From positions 434,001 to 498,000 of the forward strand of contig NZ_VAWG01000001.1 of NCBI RefSeq assembly GCF_005869875.1: a stretch of DNA of 64,000 bases. The letters are read 5' to 3'. Below, in pieces: positions 16,638 through 26,154 of this stretch. This DNA comes from Paenibacillus pinistramenti (GTDB lineage: Bacteria; Bacillota; Bacilli; Paenibacillales; Paenibacillaceae). Positions within the stretch are counted from its first letter, which is position 1. Every line of letters starts with the position of its first letter. The translations under genes were made by a program, and so were the position numbers. Under the pieces are notes generated by a model. It made no database searches, was not told where the DNA came from, and worked only from the letters and a program-made list of their open reading frames with translations.

Positions 16638-19600
16638 TTAAACTTGCACCGCATCGCCGGAATCAACAAAATACAGCCATCTCTCGGCAACCGTTTCTTT
16701 AGTGATCTGCTCAACTGCCCTGCTGTACAGCTCCAGCTGAATCCGGTAGCGTTCCTTTAACTCCTCGAGTCCCTGCCCGAACGGCGGAACAAAGTCGCTC
16801 TTATAGTCCAGCATCATTAATTTTCCGTCCACTTTAAACAGACAGTCGATGATCCCTTGGACGATTACTCGCTCCCCCTCCATTTTCATGGAGAACTCTG
16901 CACCAGAAAGCTCAGTTCCAGAAAGCTCAGTTCCAGAACGCTCAGTTCCAAAGAGCCCTGCTTCAGAAGCTCCTATTCCGGCGGCGCCTGCTGCGGAAAG
17001 CTCCGTTTCTGCTGCATATCCCGCCCGGCTTGAGCCCGCTGACCCGAAAGTCTGCGGCTGCGGCTGCACCGGGACAAAATGGGGGTAAGCCTCCGCAGCC
17101 GGCATGCCGTAAGTAAACGGCTGCTCCTTCTTCACCCATTCGGCATCCCGCAGCCTCTGTCCCAGCTCACTATTGATAAATGCAGCAATTTTGCCGCGGT
17201 CCAGCTCCCGAAGCTGCTCCGGAAGCAAAATGAACTTTTCCTCAAGCGTCCGGAACGTTTCTTCCACAAGCTCGAGCGGGCCTTTGCCGCCATCCTGCAG
17301 CCGGAGATGCTGAAAGACCACATGATAAGCGGTTCCCCGCTCCGCTCCCGACATCTTCTTCTGTTCCATAAATCTCGGCCGTCTCACTTGGAGCCGTGAT
17401 TCGTTGTCGTTCCGCTCATGGGCATTCCCTTCTCCTCCCGAGAAACCCGGCTGCACGCCGGAGCCCCCGGCGCGGTTTGCCTGCAGCTCCAGACCGTCTG
17501 CCGCCGGCGATTCCTCAGAGACCAGCCTTGCCTTCAGCTCTGTTACCGTTGTCTTCGCGGCAACGCGGCTGCTGAATCCGTATGGATATTGCCATTCCAG
17601 CCTGCTGCTCACTTCTTCAAACAGCGGTTCATGCTCCGCTTCAGCCTGCACCGCCTCAAGAAGTCTGCCGGCCGCCGCCTCGGTTATTGAAGCCGGCTGC
17701 AGCAAATCTTCACGGCCGGCTGCCGCGGCAAGGGAAATACTGCGAGAAGGCATAAGCATAAACTGCCAATTCGGACTATCCTCCCGGTAAGGCAGCAGAT
17801 TATGGCTGCCGGCTGCCGCTGGCAGCCCGGCCAGCTCCCGCAGCGGTCCCGCGGACGGGTGACGGATAAGCGCTGGACCAATCCAGTCCATATAGCTCCG
17901 CCCCCGCGCGAGCAAATAATCAGGAAGAAGCTCTTCCGAGCCGCCCAGCGACTGTCCCCAATTGGCCGCCGCTTTCTCCAGGTCTTTGACGGCCGATACG
18001 AGAATGAGCTTATCCTTAGGACGCGTCAAGGCCACGTACAAAATCCGCATTTCCTCGGCGATCAGCTCCATCTGGCTTCGTCTGCGGATTGCAAGGTTCG
18101 GAAGAGTCGGGTAGCTGACACGGGTTTCGCTGTCGACATATTTAGGGCCGAATCCGAGCTCTTTATGCATGAGAAATGGCGCGTTCAGGTCCTGGCGGTT
18201 GAACATTTTGGACAGTCCAGCAACAAAGACAACCGGAAATTCAAGCCCCTTACTCTTGTGAATCGTCATAATGCGGACGGCCTCCTGCTCGCCTCCGCCG
18301 GTCGAAGGCGCGCCCAGATCACCGCCGTTCTCTTTGAGCTTGTCAATAAACTTTAGAAACCTGAACAGACCCGGTGTCCCGGAAGTTTGTTCAAACTGCT
18401 CTGCCCGGTTATACAGCGCCTGCAAATTGGCCTGTCTCTGCGGGCCTCCCGCCAGACCGCCGACAAAATCCAGGTAAGAGGTTTGCCTGTAGACCGTCCA
18501 GATCAGGCTGCTGAGCTGTCCTCCTCTGGCCTGATTCCGCCATCCCTGAAGCAGGATCATAAAGCGGTTCAACCGCCCGTAAAGCCGCGCTGTTCCAGTA
18601 GTCACGCCTTCCGTTTCTGCTGCATCTTCCGTGTCTTCTGTCTCTGCCGCTTCGTCCATCCAGGCAAGCAGCGCTTCGTAGAATCCGCCGCTCTTACTGG
18701 CTAGCCGGATCTGCGACAGATCCTCTTCATCCAGGCCGACAATCGGCGAGCGAAGAACGGCTGCCAGCGGAATATCCTGATTCGGGTTGTCGATAATCTG
18801 AAGCAGGGAGAGCATATTTTCCACCTCAGCAGCCTGAAAATACCCCTGATTCAGCTCTCCCACGGCAGGTATACCTTCAAGCTGAAGCTCCTGAATCATC
18901 AGCGGGGCCCAGCCGGAGGTCGAGCGCAGCAGAATGACGATGTCCCCAAGCACAGCCGGCCGGGAGCCCTTCAGGTTCTTGTCATAGACCATCAGCGGCG
19001 CGCCGCCTTCCCCGAGCAGGCCGCGGATTCGTGCAGCAATCGCACGCGCCTCCAGGCGGACAGCCTCCACGTCGGCAGCTTCTTCGTTATCCTGGCCGTC
19101 TGCCTGCTCATTTTCTGCCTGTTCACCCGATCCTCCAGACGAACCGCCGTCTGAACTGCCGGACGCAAGGTCATCCAGAAGCCCGGCACCGCTCCGGTCA
19201 ATCAGCATTAATTCCGGTTCATACTGCGGCAGACCTTGTTCTCCAGCGGGAAACAGATTGCCATAAATCAGCTCTGCCCGGTCATCATAGTCAATTTCAG
19301 CAACCGTCCTGTTCATGATCTGACGGAACAGCATATTGACCGCCCCGACGACCTCCCGCCGGCTTCTGAAGTTTCGGGCCAGGTCGATTCGCAAGCCTTC
19401 GCCGCTGAAATCATCCCCATAGCCCCGGTACTTCTCAAGAAACAAGCCAGGCTCAGCCAGCCGGAACCGGTAGATGCTCTGCTTCACATCGCCTACCATA
19501 AAACGGTTGCCGGCACCCGGCCGGGAGATCAGCCGGACAATGGTTTCCTGAACCGTATTCGTATCCTGGTATTCATCGAGCAGCACTTCCTCGAATTGCG

Positions 19601-20813
19601 CCTGATATTCAAGCGCAGCATCCGAGGGGAGAATCCGGAGCGGCGTCGAGTCCGGGTGAAGCAGAATGCGCAGGCAGTAATGCTCCAGGTCTGAAAAATC
19701 CAGCCAGCCCCGCTCCGCCTTGGCCTCCCTGTAACGTTCGCCGAATTCAATAACGAGCTCGGCAAGTCCCGACATCAGCGGCGCCGCAGCGTGCAGTTCT
19801 GCAGCAAAAGCTTCCGCCGGTCTGCCAAACAGCTGCTGCTGCAGCTCGACAAGCGACTTCTTCGCTTCCTCCCGCAGAGCTTTGACCCGCTCCTGCACAG
19901 CTGGATCGGTCTGATCCTTCTTGACCGGCTTCAGCTTGCCAAACGCTGCAGATTGAAAGGTCTGGAACAGACCGCTCCACGGGCCGTTCAGCACGGCTTC
20001 TTGTAATCCGAGCACTACATTCATATCCTCTTCAAGGGATACCGCATAGGGCGCAGGACCGCCTGGAGCCAGCGACAGTGCCTTGCCCTGCGAAAGCAGA
20101 TTCAGCATGCCGTCAAGCGTCAGCAGCGTATCCTGGATGATGCTTTGAACCCACAGGCTGCTCTCCAGCGACTCTACCGCTGCACCGGCAAAGGAATCAG
20201 CCATGCTGCGCAGCCAGTAATCCGGCCAAGGATGACTGCGCGAGAAATCGAACAGGCGCTGCACCAGCCGGAATGCGGCATCGTCGCTGCGTTCGCCGCT
20301 GAACCATTCGACCAGCTCGAAGAAGACCTGGCCGTCTTCGCTGCCGTATTTTTCCTCAAACAGCTCCTCAAGGGTCTCCTGGCGGAGCAGCTTGGCTTCA
20401 TGCTCAGAGGCAATCCGGAAGCCGGGGTCCAGCGGAATCATCGTGTAATACCGCTGAATAACCTCCATACAGAAGGAATGCAGCGTTGTGATGGAAGCCC
20501 GGCCAAGCATTGCCAGCTGCCGCTGCAGCCGTTCATCGGGCTCGCCGTTCTCGAGCTTCGCTTCCAAAGCTTCCCGAATCCGGTGACGCATCTCCGCAGC
20601 AGCTGCTTTCGTAAAAGTAGCTACCATCAGGCGTTCGATATCTACGGGCTGCACAGGATCGGAAATTTTGCGGATGATCCGCTCAACGAGCACCGCTGTC
20701 TTGCCGGAACCCGCCGCCGCAGCAACGAGCATGTTGCCGCCGGACAGCGTGATCGCATTCCACTGGTCATCGCTCCAATAGCTTCCGGCAGGTTTGGGAA
20801 TTACGGGTTCCAT
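16638..20813 (-). CDS. addA: Helicase-exonuclease AddAB subunit AddA
   Basis: UvrD-like 3'-5' helicase with a C-terminal RecB-type nuclease; with AddB it resects double-strand breaks up to a Chi site. 1391 residues, longer than the B. subtilis form. Walker A AAAAGSGKTAVLVERI (31-46), motif II VLLDEYQDTN near 412, helicase motif VRIMTIHKSKGLEFPVVF, and nuclease LMMLDYKSDFV near 1335. The extra length comes from low-complexity linkers: a Gly/Ser/Glu-rich stretch (around 19.08-19.16 kb) and SGTEL repeats (16.89-16.96 kb). It overlaps addB by 13 bp. Confidence 0.97.
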   Translation of the reverse strand: MEPVIPKPAGSYWSDDQWNAITLSGGNMLVAAAAGSGKTAVLVERIIRKISDPVQPVDIERLMVATFTKAAAAEMRHRIREALEAKLENGEPDERLQRQLAMLGRASITTLHSFCMEVIQRYYTMIPLDPGFRIASEHEAKLLRQETLEELFEEKYGSEDGQVFFELVEWFSGERSDDAAFRLVQRLFDFSRSHPWPDYWLRSMADSFAGAAVESLESSLWVQSIIQDTLLTLDGMLNLLSQGKALSLAPGGPAPYAVSLEEDMNVVLGLQEAVLNGPWSGLFQTFQSAAFGKLKPVKKDQTDPAVQERVKALREEAKKSLVELQQQLFGRPAEAFAAELHAAAPLMSGLAELVIEFGERYREAKAERGWLDFSDLEHYCLRILLHPDSTPLRILPSDAALEYQAQFEEVLLDEYQDTNTVQETIVRLISRPGAGNRFMVGDVKQSIYRFRLAEPGLFLEKYRGYGDDFSGEGLRIDLARNFRSRREVVGAVNMLFRQIMNRTVAEIDYDDRAELIYGNLFPAGEQGLPQYEPELMLIDRSGAGLLDDLASGSSDGGSSGGSGEQAENEQADGQDNEEAADVEAVRLEARAIAARIRGLLGEGGAPLMVYDKNLKGSRPAVLGDIVILLRSTSGWAPLMIQELQLEGIPAVGELNQGYFQAAEVENMLSLLQIIDNPNQDIPLAAVLRSPIVGLDEEDLSQIRLASKSGGFYEALLAWMDEAAETEDTEDAAETEGVTTGTARLYGRLNRFMILLQGWRNQARGGQLSSLIWTVYRQTSYLDFVGGLAGGPQRQANLQALYNRAEQFEQTSGTPGLFRFLKFIDKLKENGGDLGAPSTGGGEQEAVRIMTIHKSKGLEFPVVFVAGLSKMFNRQDLNAPFLMHKELGFGPKYVDSETRVSYPTLPNLAIRRRSQMELIAEEMRILYVALTRPKDKLILVSAVKDLEKAAANWGQSLGGSEELLPDYLLARGRSYMDWIGPALIRHPSAGPLRELAGLPAAAGSHNLLPYREDSPNWQFMLMPSRSISLAAAAGREDLLQPASITEAAAGRLLEAVQAEAEHEPLFEEVSSRLEWQYPYGFSSRVAAKTTVTELKARLVSEESPAADGLELQANRAGGSGVQPGFSGGEGNAHERNDNESRLQVRRPRFMEQKKMSGAERGTAYHVVFQHLRLQDGGKGPLELVEETFRTLEEKFILLPEQLRELDRGKIAAFINSELGQRLRDAEWVKKEQPFTYGMPAAEAYPHFVPVQPQPQTFGSAGSSRAGYAAETELSAAGAAGIGASEAGLFGTERSGTELSGTELSGAEFSMKMEGERVIVQGIIDCLFKVDGKLMMLDYKSDFVPPFGQGLEELKERYRIQLELYSRAVEQITKETVAERWLYFVDSGDAVQV
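16895..16950 (-). repeat. 15-bp tandem repeat inside addA
   Basis: About three copies of a 15-bp unit (AGCTCAGTTCCAGAA on the plus strand) encode SGTEL/SGTER repeats in a linker before the nuclease domain. The unit length keeps the reading frame whatever the copy number. Confidence 0.8.
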
Positions 20814-23800
20814 GGCGATTCCTCCTCTAATACGTTCCAGATCTGGTCTTTGCCGGGTTTGCTTAATGGTTTAAACCGGCTTTCGTCTGAGGGCTCCATC
20901 TGGCACACCGATTTAAACGAACAAAATGTGCAGGCCGTCTCCTGTCCCAGGCGGTACGGCTCGATGGCGACATCTCCTTCGGTGATCCGGGTTCCGATGC
21001 CGCGGATCGTCTTCCGTACAGAAGACAGCAGCACATCCCACTGCTCCGGGGTGGCAACAGCCGAGCTGCTGTAAAATCCGCCATCCCCTTTAACCGCAAC
21101 CGGCAGTATTTCTGAATGCCCTTTCTCCAGCTGGTTATCCATCATCACTGCAATTTCACGGTCGGCCGTAACCAGACCGCGCAGCTTAAACCGCTTCAGC
21201 ATTTCCTGGCGCGCCTGATCGGCTGTCAAGGCATTGCTGCTCTGCAGCAGCGGGTTATGCACATGAAAATAAAGCGTTCCAGCCGGTTTGGCCGGGCTGC
21301 CCAGCCATTCCTCTGCAGAAGACAGCACGACATCCAGGTAGGTCAGCATCTGAAGCGCCAGTCCGTAATAGACCTCGTGGAGCTTCAGATCAGTCTGGCT
21401 GGATTTATAGTCAATCACCCGGAGCAGGATCCCCTGCTCACTTTCCGCCATGTCTACCCGGTCCACCCGGCCGACAACCTCCATAACGCAGCCGTTGTCC
21501 AGCTCAAAGACGAGCGGCGGCAGCTCCTTGCCCGGTCCAAAGTCCAGCTCCAGCCCGGCCGGCTCGAAGCTTCCGCGTTTCGCCTGTTCACCGAGAATAA
21601 GCGAAGCACGGCCGACGATGTTCTTCAGCTTGCGGGCAATAAAGCCGTAACGCTTGGAGCTGAGCAGGATCTCCCCCTGCAGCTGCGGCGTCAGCTTATC
21701 CACAGCGGCTTCTGCTTCACGGACGCATTCTTCCGACGTCAGATCGGCCCAGCTCCTGTTGGTGTTCTTGAATGATAAGGCCATTGCACTAAGAGCCGCA
21801 TGAAACAGCTGGCCGATATCCGGCGCTTTGAGCCGGTAGAGCTGGCGTTCCCTGAGCTTTAAGCCGTATGAGGCAAAATGGGAAAACGGGCAGGCCGCAA
21901 ATTTCTCCATCCGCGACACGCTTGTGCGCAGCCGGGTTCCGTACAGCTGGCGGCTGGTTGCCTCAGTCAGCATGGTTGTCCCGTTCCGGTAATCCAGCGA
22001 CTGAAGCAGATAGTTCAATTTGGTTTGATAAGCAGGCTGGCGGCTGAACCAATGGACGGCCCCTTTCCAAACAGGGGATAACCCGGCTCCCGCCCGCCAT
22101 TGCCTTAGCTGGCCGACAAGCACGGAGAGCGTCGGCTCCGCACTTGACACATATTCCAGCTGCACCTCTTCGTTAGACGCTGACGCCGGTTCCGCAGGCA
22201 GGAATTTCTCCTGCAGGCCGGCAAATTTCAGCTTCAGGTCACGGATGACCTCAGACGGCAGAAGCGCTTTGCCTTCCTCGTCCGCAACCGAATAGGAAAT
22301 CCAGAGGGACGACTCCGCCGAGGACAGCACCTGATAGATCATAAACCGTTCGTCAAGCAGCTTTCTGGCGAGGCCGGGCTCCAGCACAAGCCCTGTCTGG
22401 GCCAGCCGTGTCCGTTCCGCATCCGTCAGGATGCCTTCCTCCTGATAAAGCGCAGGCATTACCCCTTCGTTCGCTCCCAGCACAAAGACGTGTTTGACTT
22501 TGGCCGAGCGTGTCCGGTCCATGCTTCCCGCCAGCACTTGATCCAGTGACGGAGGGACCAGGCCCAGCATTAAATTCCGCAGGCCTGTATCCAGCACACC
22601 TGCAAACAGCTCTACCCCGAGCTGTTCGTCTCCAAGCATGTCCACGATCTGGTCCAGCAGATCCAGAACGGCTCCCCAGACCGAGCGGTGCTCCATGGCC
22701 AGCTGGGGCTGTCCGGCCCCTGCCGCCTCTTCCGCAAGGCGGTCCAGTCTCTGCGCCGCTTCAGCGTCTTCAAGCAGATGGTAGACAGCCGTGCACATAT
22801 CCCTCGCCGTCTTGCTCCGTTTGAGCCGTTTCTCAAACAGGGCGAGCGGCCCTGCAGCGGCATCCCGGCAGAGGCGGATCCGGTTCATTAATTCCTCTTG
22901 TGCGCCGGAAGCGGCGGAATTAGCAGCATTGGCAGAATCGGCAGAAGCTGCGGAAGCACCGGATGCAGCAGAGCCTTCCGTCTCCTCCTGATCCCGGCCG
23001 TTTTGCTCTCCTGGCTCTAACGACAGGTTCGGCGTTCCTCTCCATGCTTTTTCACTGTTCCAGCGGCCTCCTTCAATCCCTGAAGCCAAGACGTAATTCT
23101 CCAGTGTGTCCATATCTTCCCGGGTCAGACTGCCATCGGAAGGCAGCAGGAAATCCGTCTTCACGCAGCGGAACACATCTTCATATTTCCAGTATTTCCT
23201 GACCACATCCAGCGCCCCGCGCACCAATTCAACCAAGGGATGAGTCATCATCCGCTTGCGCCGGTCCAAAAATACAGGCACTCCGTAATCGCTGAATACC
23301 GGCTCGATCAGGTCAGCATAATCCTCCAGAGACCGGACGTACAGAGCCATGTCCCGCCAGCGGGCACCTTCATCTCTGGCCAGTCTGATCATCTCCCGGA
23401 CCGCTGCCTCAACCTCTGTCCGTTTGTTCACAGCGGCTCTGAGGCGCAGGCTTTGTTCCACATCAGCCGGCTGCTCGTGCTCCCTTATCCGCTTCCGTGT
23501 TCCATAGATGGACTCAAGCAGCGCCAGCGTCTCCTTTTCCCTAAACCGCGGATAAGGCCGCTCGTCCATCAACCTGGCAGGGCTGACGGTAATTCCGGAG
23601 TCTTCCGCCAGTGCGCGAAGCTTCGTATACGTTACGGCCGGCGTATGGAACATATTCAGCTCATGCGGCGCCTGTCCGTCATCATACGGCCTGTCCAGCG
23701 TCAGCGCGACATTCATCCGTGCAGCAGCCTCCATAAGCCTTCCTAAAGCCTTGTACTCCTGGGGTGTAAAAGATTGAAAGCCGTCGACCCAGATCTCCGC

Positions 23801-24406
23801 CCCCTGCAGGAAGGAAGAGGATAATGCGCCTTCGGCCAGCTTGACGACATGATCCTCGGCATCCAGGTATAGACCGGACAGCTCTTTCTCAAATTCGCTG
23901 AAGATCAGCTGCAGGTCATGCAGCTTGTTCTTAAGCAGGGGCGCTTCTTTGGCGCCGGCCTCCAGCAAATGAAGGTGCTCTCTCAGCGCAGCCGAGTCCG
24001 CACCATACTTTTTCGTTTCCGTATACAGGCTGTTCAGCTTGTCGATCAGGCCCAGCTGGCCGCCTGCACTGCCGTACAGCTTCAGATCCTCCTGCAGCTT
24101 TCGCATGATCCGGTAGAGCAGCATCTTCTTGCCTTCTTCACTAATCGGAATAAGCGCGGAACCGCCCGTTTCCTGCATGACCCTTAATGCAAGGCGTCTA
24201 AATCCCAGCACCTGCACCCGGACCGCACCTTGCAATCCCGGTAAAGAAGCGATCGCCCGTTCCAGCTGAAAGGTAGACTGCTCAGGAACAAGAATCAGAA
24301 TCGGCGGCCCCATCATCGGATCCTCCTGCAGCCGGGCTTGAATTTGTTCCAGCATATATTTGGTTTTGCCGCTGCCTGCACGTCCGATAATCAATTGAAG
24401 TGACAC
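20801..24406 (-). CDS. addB: Helicase-exonuclease AddAB subunit AddB
   Basis: Second nuclease subunit of AddAB, with a degenerate helicase core and a RecB-type nuclease domain carrying a 4Fe-4S cluster. 1201 residues: Walker A GRAGSGKTKYML at 8-19, then in the C-terminal part AACPFSHFASYGLKL (first cluster Cys), RVIDYKSSQTDLKL (nuclease core) and CTFCSFKSVC near 1155-1166 (remaining three cluster cysteines). An Ala/Ser-rich linker near 22.9 kb (SAASGASAASADSANAANSA) is variable-looking. Start GTG (24404-24406) behind GGGAGG. First gene of the add/sbc run. Confidence 0.97.
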   Translation of the reverse strand: MSLQLIIGRAGSGKTKYMLEQIQARLQEDPMMGPPILILVPEQSTFQLERAIASLPGLQGAVRVQVLGFRRLALRVMQETGGSALIPISEEGKKMLLYRIMRKLQEDLKLYGSAGGQLGLIDKLNSLYTETKKYGADSAALREHLHLLEAGAKEAPLLKNKLHDLQLIFSEFEKELSGLYLDAEDHVVKLAEGALSSSFLQGAEIWVDGFQSFTPQEYKALGRLMEAAARMNVALTLDRPYDDGQAPHELNMFHTPAVTYTKLRALAEDSGITVSPARLMDERPYPRFREKETLALLESIYGTRKRIREHEQPADVEQSLRLRAAVNKRTEVEAAVREMIRLARDEGARWRDMALYVRSLEDYADLIEPVFSDYGVPVFLDRRKRMMTHPLVELVRGALDVVRKYWKYEDVFRCVKTDFLLPSDGSLTREDMDTLENYVLASGIEGGRWNSEKAWRGTPNLSLEPGEQNGRDQEETEGSAASGASAASADSANAANSAASGAQEELMNRIRLCRDAAAGPLALFEKRLKRSKTARDMCTAVYHLLEDAEAAQRLDRLAEEAAGAGQPQLAMEHRSVWGAVLDLLDQIVDMLGDEQLGVELFAGVLDTGLRNLMLGLVPPSLDQVLAGSMDRTRSAKVKHVFVLGANEGVMPALYQEEGILTDAERTRLAQTGLVLEPGLARKLLDERFMIYQVLSSAESSLWISYSVADEEGKALLPSEVIRDLKLKFAGLQEKFLPAEPASASNEEVQLEYVSSAEPTLSVLVGQLRQWRAGAGLSPVWKGAVHWFSRQPAYQTKLNYLLQSLDYRNGTTMLTEATSRQLYGTRLRTSVSRMEKFAACPFSHFASYGLKLRERQLYRLKAPDIGQLFHAALSAMALSFKNTNRSWADLTSEECVREAEAAVDKLTPQLQGEILLSSKRYGFIARKLKNIVGRASLILGEQAKRGSFEPAGLELDFGPGKELPPLVFELDNGCVMEVVGRVDRVDMAESEQGILLRVIDYKSSQTDLKLHEVYYGLALQMLTYLDVVLSSAEEWLGSPAKPAGTLYFHVHNPLLQSSNALTADQARQEMLKRFKLRGLVTADREIAVMMDNQLEKGHSEILPVAVKGDGGFYSSSAVATPEQWDVLLSSVRKTIRGIGTRITEGDVAIEPYRLGQETACTFCSFKSVCQMEPSDESRFKPLSKPGKDQIWNVLEEESPWNP

Positions 24407-24463
24407 GGAGCAACCTCCCTCTATATTAAAGCTCCGCTTACCGGAGCCTGTTCATTCGCAATA

Positions 24464-24483
24464 ATTCGATACTATTCGATACT
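24464..24483. repeat. Tandem 10-bp direct repeat at the addB start site
   Basis: ATTCGATACT occurs twice head to tail with no gap. It spans the expected transcription start of the addB promoter, the position of a repressor operator. Confidence 0.7.
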
Positions 24484-24487
24484 TTCT

Positions 24488-24496
24488 AGTATAACA
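24488..24496 (-). promoter_or_regulatory. Extended -10 promoter of addB
   Basis: TGT-TATACT on the minus strand (24488-24496), an extended -10 element with no good -35 hexamer at 17 bp. It lies about 80 bp upstream of the addB GTG and after the terminator of the preceding gene. Confidence 0.55.
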
Positions 24497-24543
24497 CAAC
24501 CCGATAGAATGGAACATGTGTTTGCAAATTTCCTATAGATTGG

Positions 24544-24583
24544 TAAAAAAGAAAAGCAGACCGGGATCCCCCGGCCTGCTTGC
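24544..24583 (-). terminator. Terminator of the RlmI-like methyltransferase gene
   Basis: AAGCAGGCCGGG-GGAT-CCCGGTCTGCTT followed by TTCTTTTTT on the minus strand, 38 bp after the stop codon. Confidence 0.92.
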
Positions 24584-24620
24584 GAAATTCAACTCCATAC
24601 TTGTCCCTATCAGACTCGCT

Positions 24621-25982
24621 TTACGCCTTGCTCCGAACTTCAAAGATAGCAAATTTCAAATAATGCCCTTCTTCTACCCCGAGAATTTGCGGATGGTCTT
24701 TGCCCGCCGCCCGCCATTCGACAAGGCGGAGAATTTTTCCCGCATCCTCCGCAGCGTCCGCAATCGTGCTCAGGAACAAATCCGGGCGCATGTGGTAAGA
24801 GCAGCTTGCCGTGACAAGATAGCCTCCCTCATTAACCAGCTTCATCCCGTGAAGATTGATATCTTTATATCCTCTGCATGCACCCGCTACCGCTTTCTTG
24901 GTCTTGGCAAAAGCCGGAGGGTCCAAAATGACCACGTCCCAGGTCCGGCCTGTCCCCTGTGCCAGCGGCACCGACGTGTCTGTTGTCCCTTCAGCGCGGG
25001 CTTTCCGCTCTTCCTGGCCCTTGACCTGGCTGCGCAGGTAGTCAAAGGCATCCGCCACTACAAATTCAACGCGGTCCTCAAACCCGTTAAGCTTGACGTT
25101 CTCCCGGGCGCTTTCAATGGCATGCTCGGAAATGTCGAGGCAGGTTACTTTTTTAGCCCCGTATTTGCAGGCGTGCAGCGTGAAGCTGCCGGTGTGGGAG
25201 AAGCACTCCAGTACCGTAGCCCCGTCCCAGTATGGGAAGGAGACTTCCTTGCCGCTTTTGTTGACCGGAACATTCCGGACTTCGCCATCCTGCCCTTCCT
25301 GCTTCTGGAGGGTAATTCCGCTGCGCTCTCCCCAGCCCAGCATCAGCGGGGCGATGGAAGCGCGGTTCTCCCGCTGATCAAAGAAATAACCCGTCTTCTG
25401 CCCTTCCTCGATATCGACGGAGATCAGCAGCCCGTTTTCCGTAACCGTCACATGACGCGGGCATTTGCCGTACAAAGGCCCTTTGACCTGCTCCAGCCCT
25501 TCAATCTCCCTGACTCCGACATCGCTCCGCTCATAAATGCCCTTCGGCTGCAGCACCTGCACCAAGGCTTCAACAATCTGCTCCCGGTGCTTGTCCATCC
25601 CCAATGTGAGCAGCTGGACAACCAATATATCGCCAAACCGGTCTACAATGAGCCCAGGCAGAAAATCGGCTTCCCCGTAAACGAGGCGATAAGCATTTTC
25701 CTGTACAAAGCGCGTGCGGTGTCTGAGACAGTCGGCAAAACGTTCCGCAAAAAAGGCGGTGTCCATCGCCTCCACAGGTTTATAAGAAATAATCCGGACC
25801 GTAATTTGCGAAGCCGGGTTGTAATAACCCGTTGCCAGGTACCGTCCCTGATGATTCACAACCTCCACAAGACCGCCGGGCAGAACCTCTCCGTCCACAC
25901 GTTCAATCTCGCTCTTATACACCCAGGGATGCCCCTGTTCCAGCCTCTTCTTGCGGCTGCGCTGCAATACTACAGATGCCAT
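24621..25982 (-). CDS. Class I SAM-dependent rRNA methyltransferase (RlmI-like)
   Basis: Member of the RlmI/YwbD family: an N-terminal PUA RNA-binding domain (about 1-75) and a Rossmann methyltransferase. RlmI of E. coli makes 5-methylcytosine in 23S rRNA; the substrate here is inferred. 453 residues. SAM motifs VLECFSHTGSFTLHAC and CLDISEHAIESA, catalytic-type VILDPPAFAKTKKA, and a C-terminal TASCSYHM segment with the expected Cys. A charged insertion (KGQEERKARAEGTTD) makes it longer than usual. ATG behind AGGAG, own terminator. Confidence 0.9.
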   Translation of the reverse strand: MASVVLQRSRKKRLEQGHPWVYKSEIERVDGEVLPGGLVEVVNHQGRYLATGYYNPASQITVRIISYKPVEAMDTAFFAERFADCLRHRTRFVQENAYRLVYGEADFLPGLIVDRFGDILVVQLLTLGMDKHREQIVEALVQVLQPKGIYERSDVGVREIEGLEQVKGPLYGKCPRHVTVTENGLLISVDIEEGQKTGYFFDQRENRASIAPLMLGWGERSGITLQKQEGQDGEVRNVPVNKSGKEVSFPYWDGATVLECFSHTGSFTLHACKYGAKKVTCLDISEHAIESARENVKLNGFEDRVEFVVADAFDYLRSQVKGQEERKARAEGTTDTSVPLAQGTGRTWDVVILDPPAFAKTKKAVAGACRGYKDINLHGMKLVNEGGYLVTASCSYHMRPDLFLSTIADAAEDAGKILRLVEWRAAGKDHPQILGVEEGHYLKFAIFEVRSKA

Positions 25983-26087
25983 CTGTCTTCACTCCTACTT
26001 GTCTTTGATAATATGACTTTAAATAATCGCTTTTAAAAATGACTTTGAAAAAACCGCTCTCCCGGTCCAAAATCGCTGGGCTTGTCA

Positions 26088-26103
26088 TGCAGCCGCGGCT
26101 GCA
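26088..26103. other. 16-bp perfect palindrome in a divergent intergenic region
   Basis: TGCAGCCGCGGCTGCA is a perfect palindrome between the divergent methyltransferase and Na/Pi cotransporter genes. A TTGTCA overlaps its left end by one base, so it could lie in a promoter spacer for the plus-strand gene, but no convincing -10 follows at 17 bp. Confidence 0.4.
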
Positions 26104-26154
26104 AGCATACATATAACCTCAGCAAAAGCTTGTTCAAGAAAGGAGGCCTGCCCG

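Noticed and set aside
12000-24400. Phage defence island around the SbcCD/AddAB genes
   Set aside because: All four are standard housekeeping recombination genes in their usual order, with normal composition and no transposase, integrase or toxin gene beside them.
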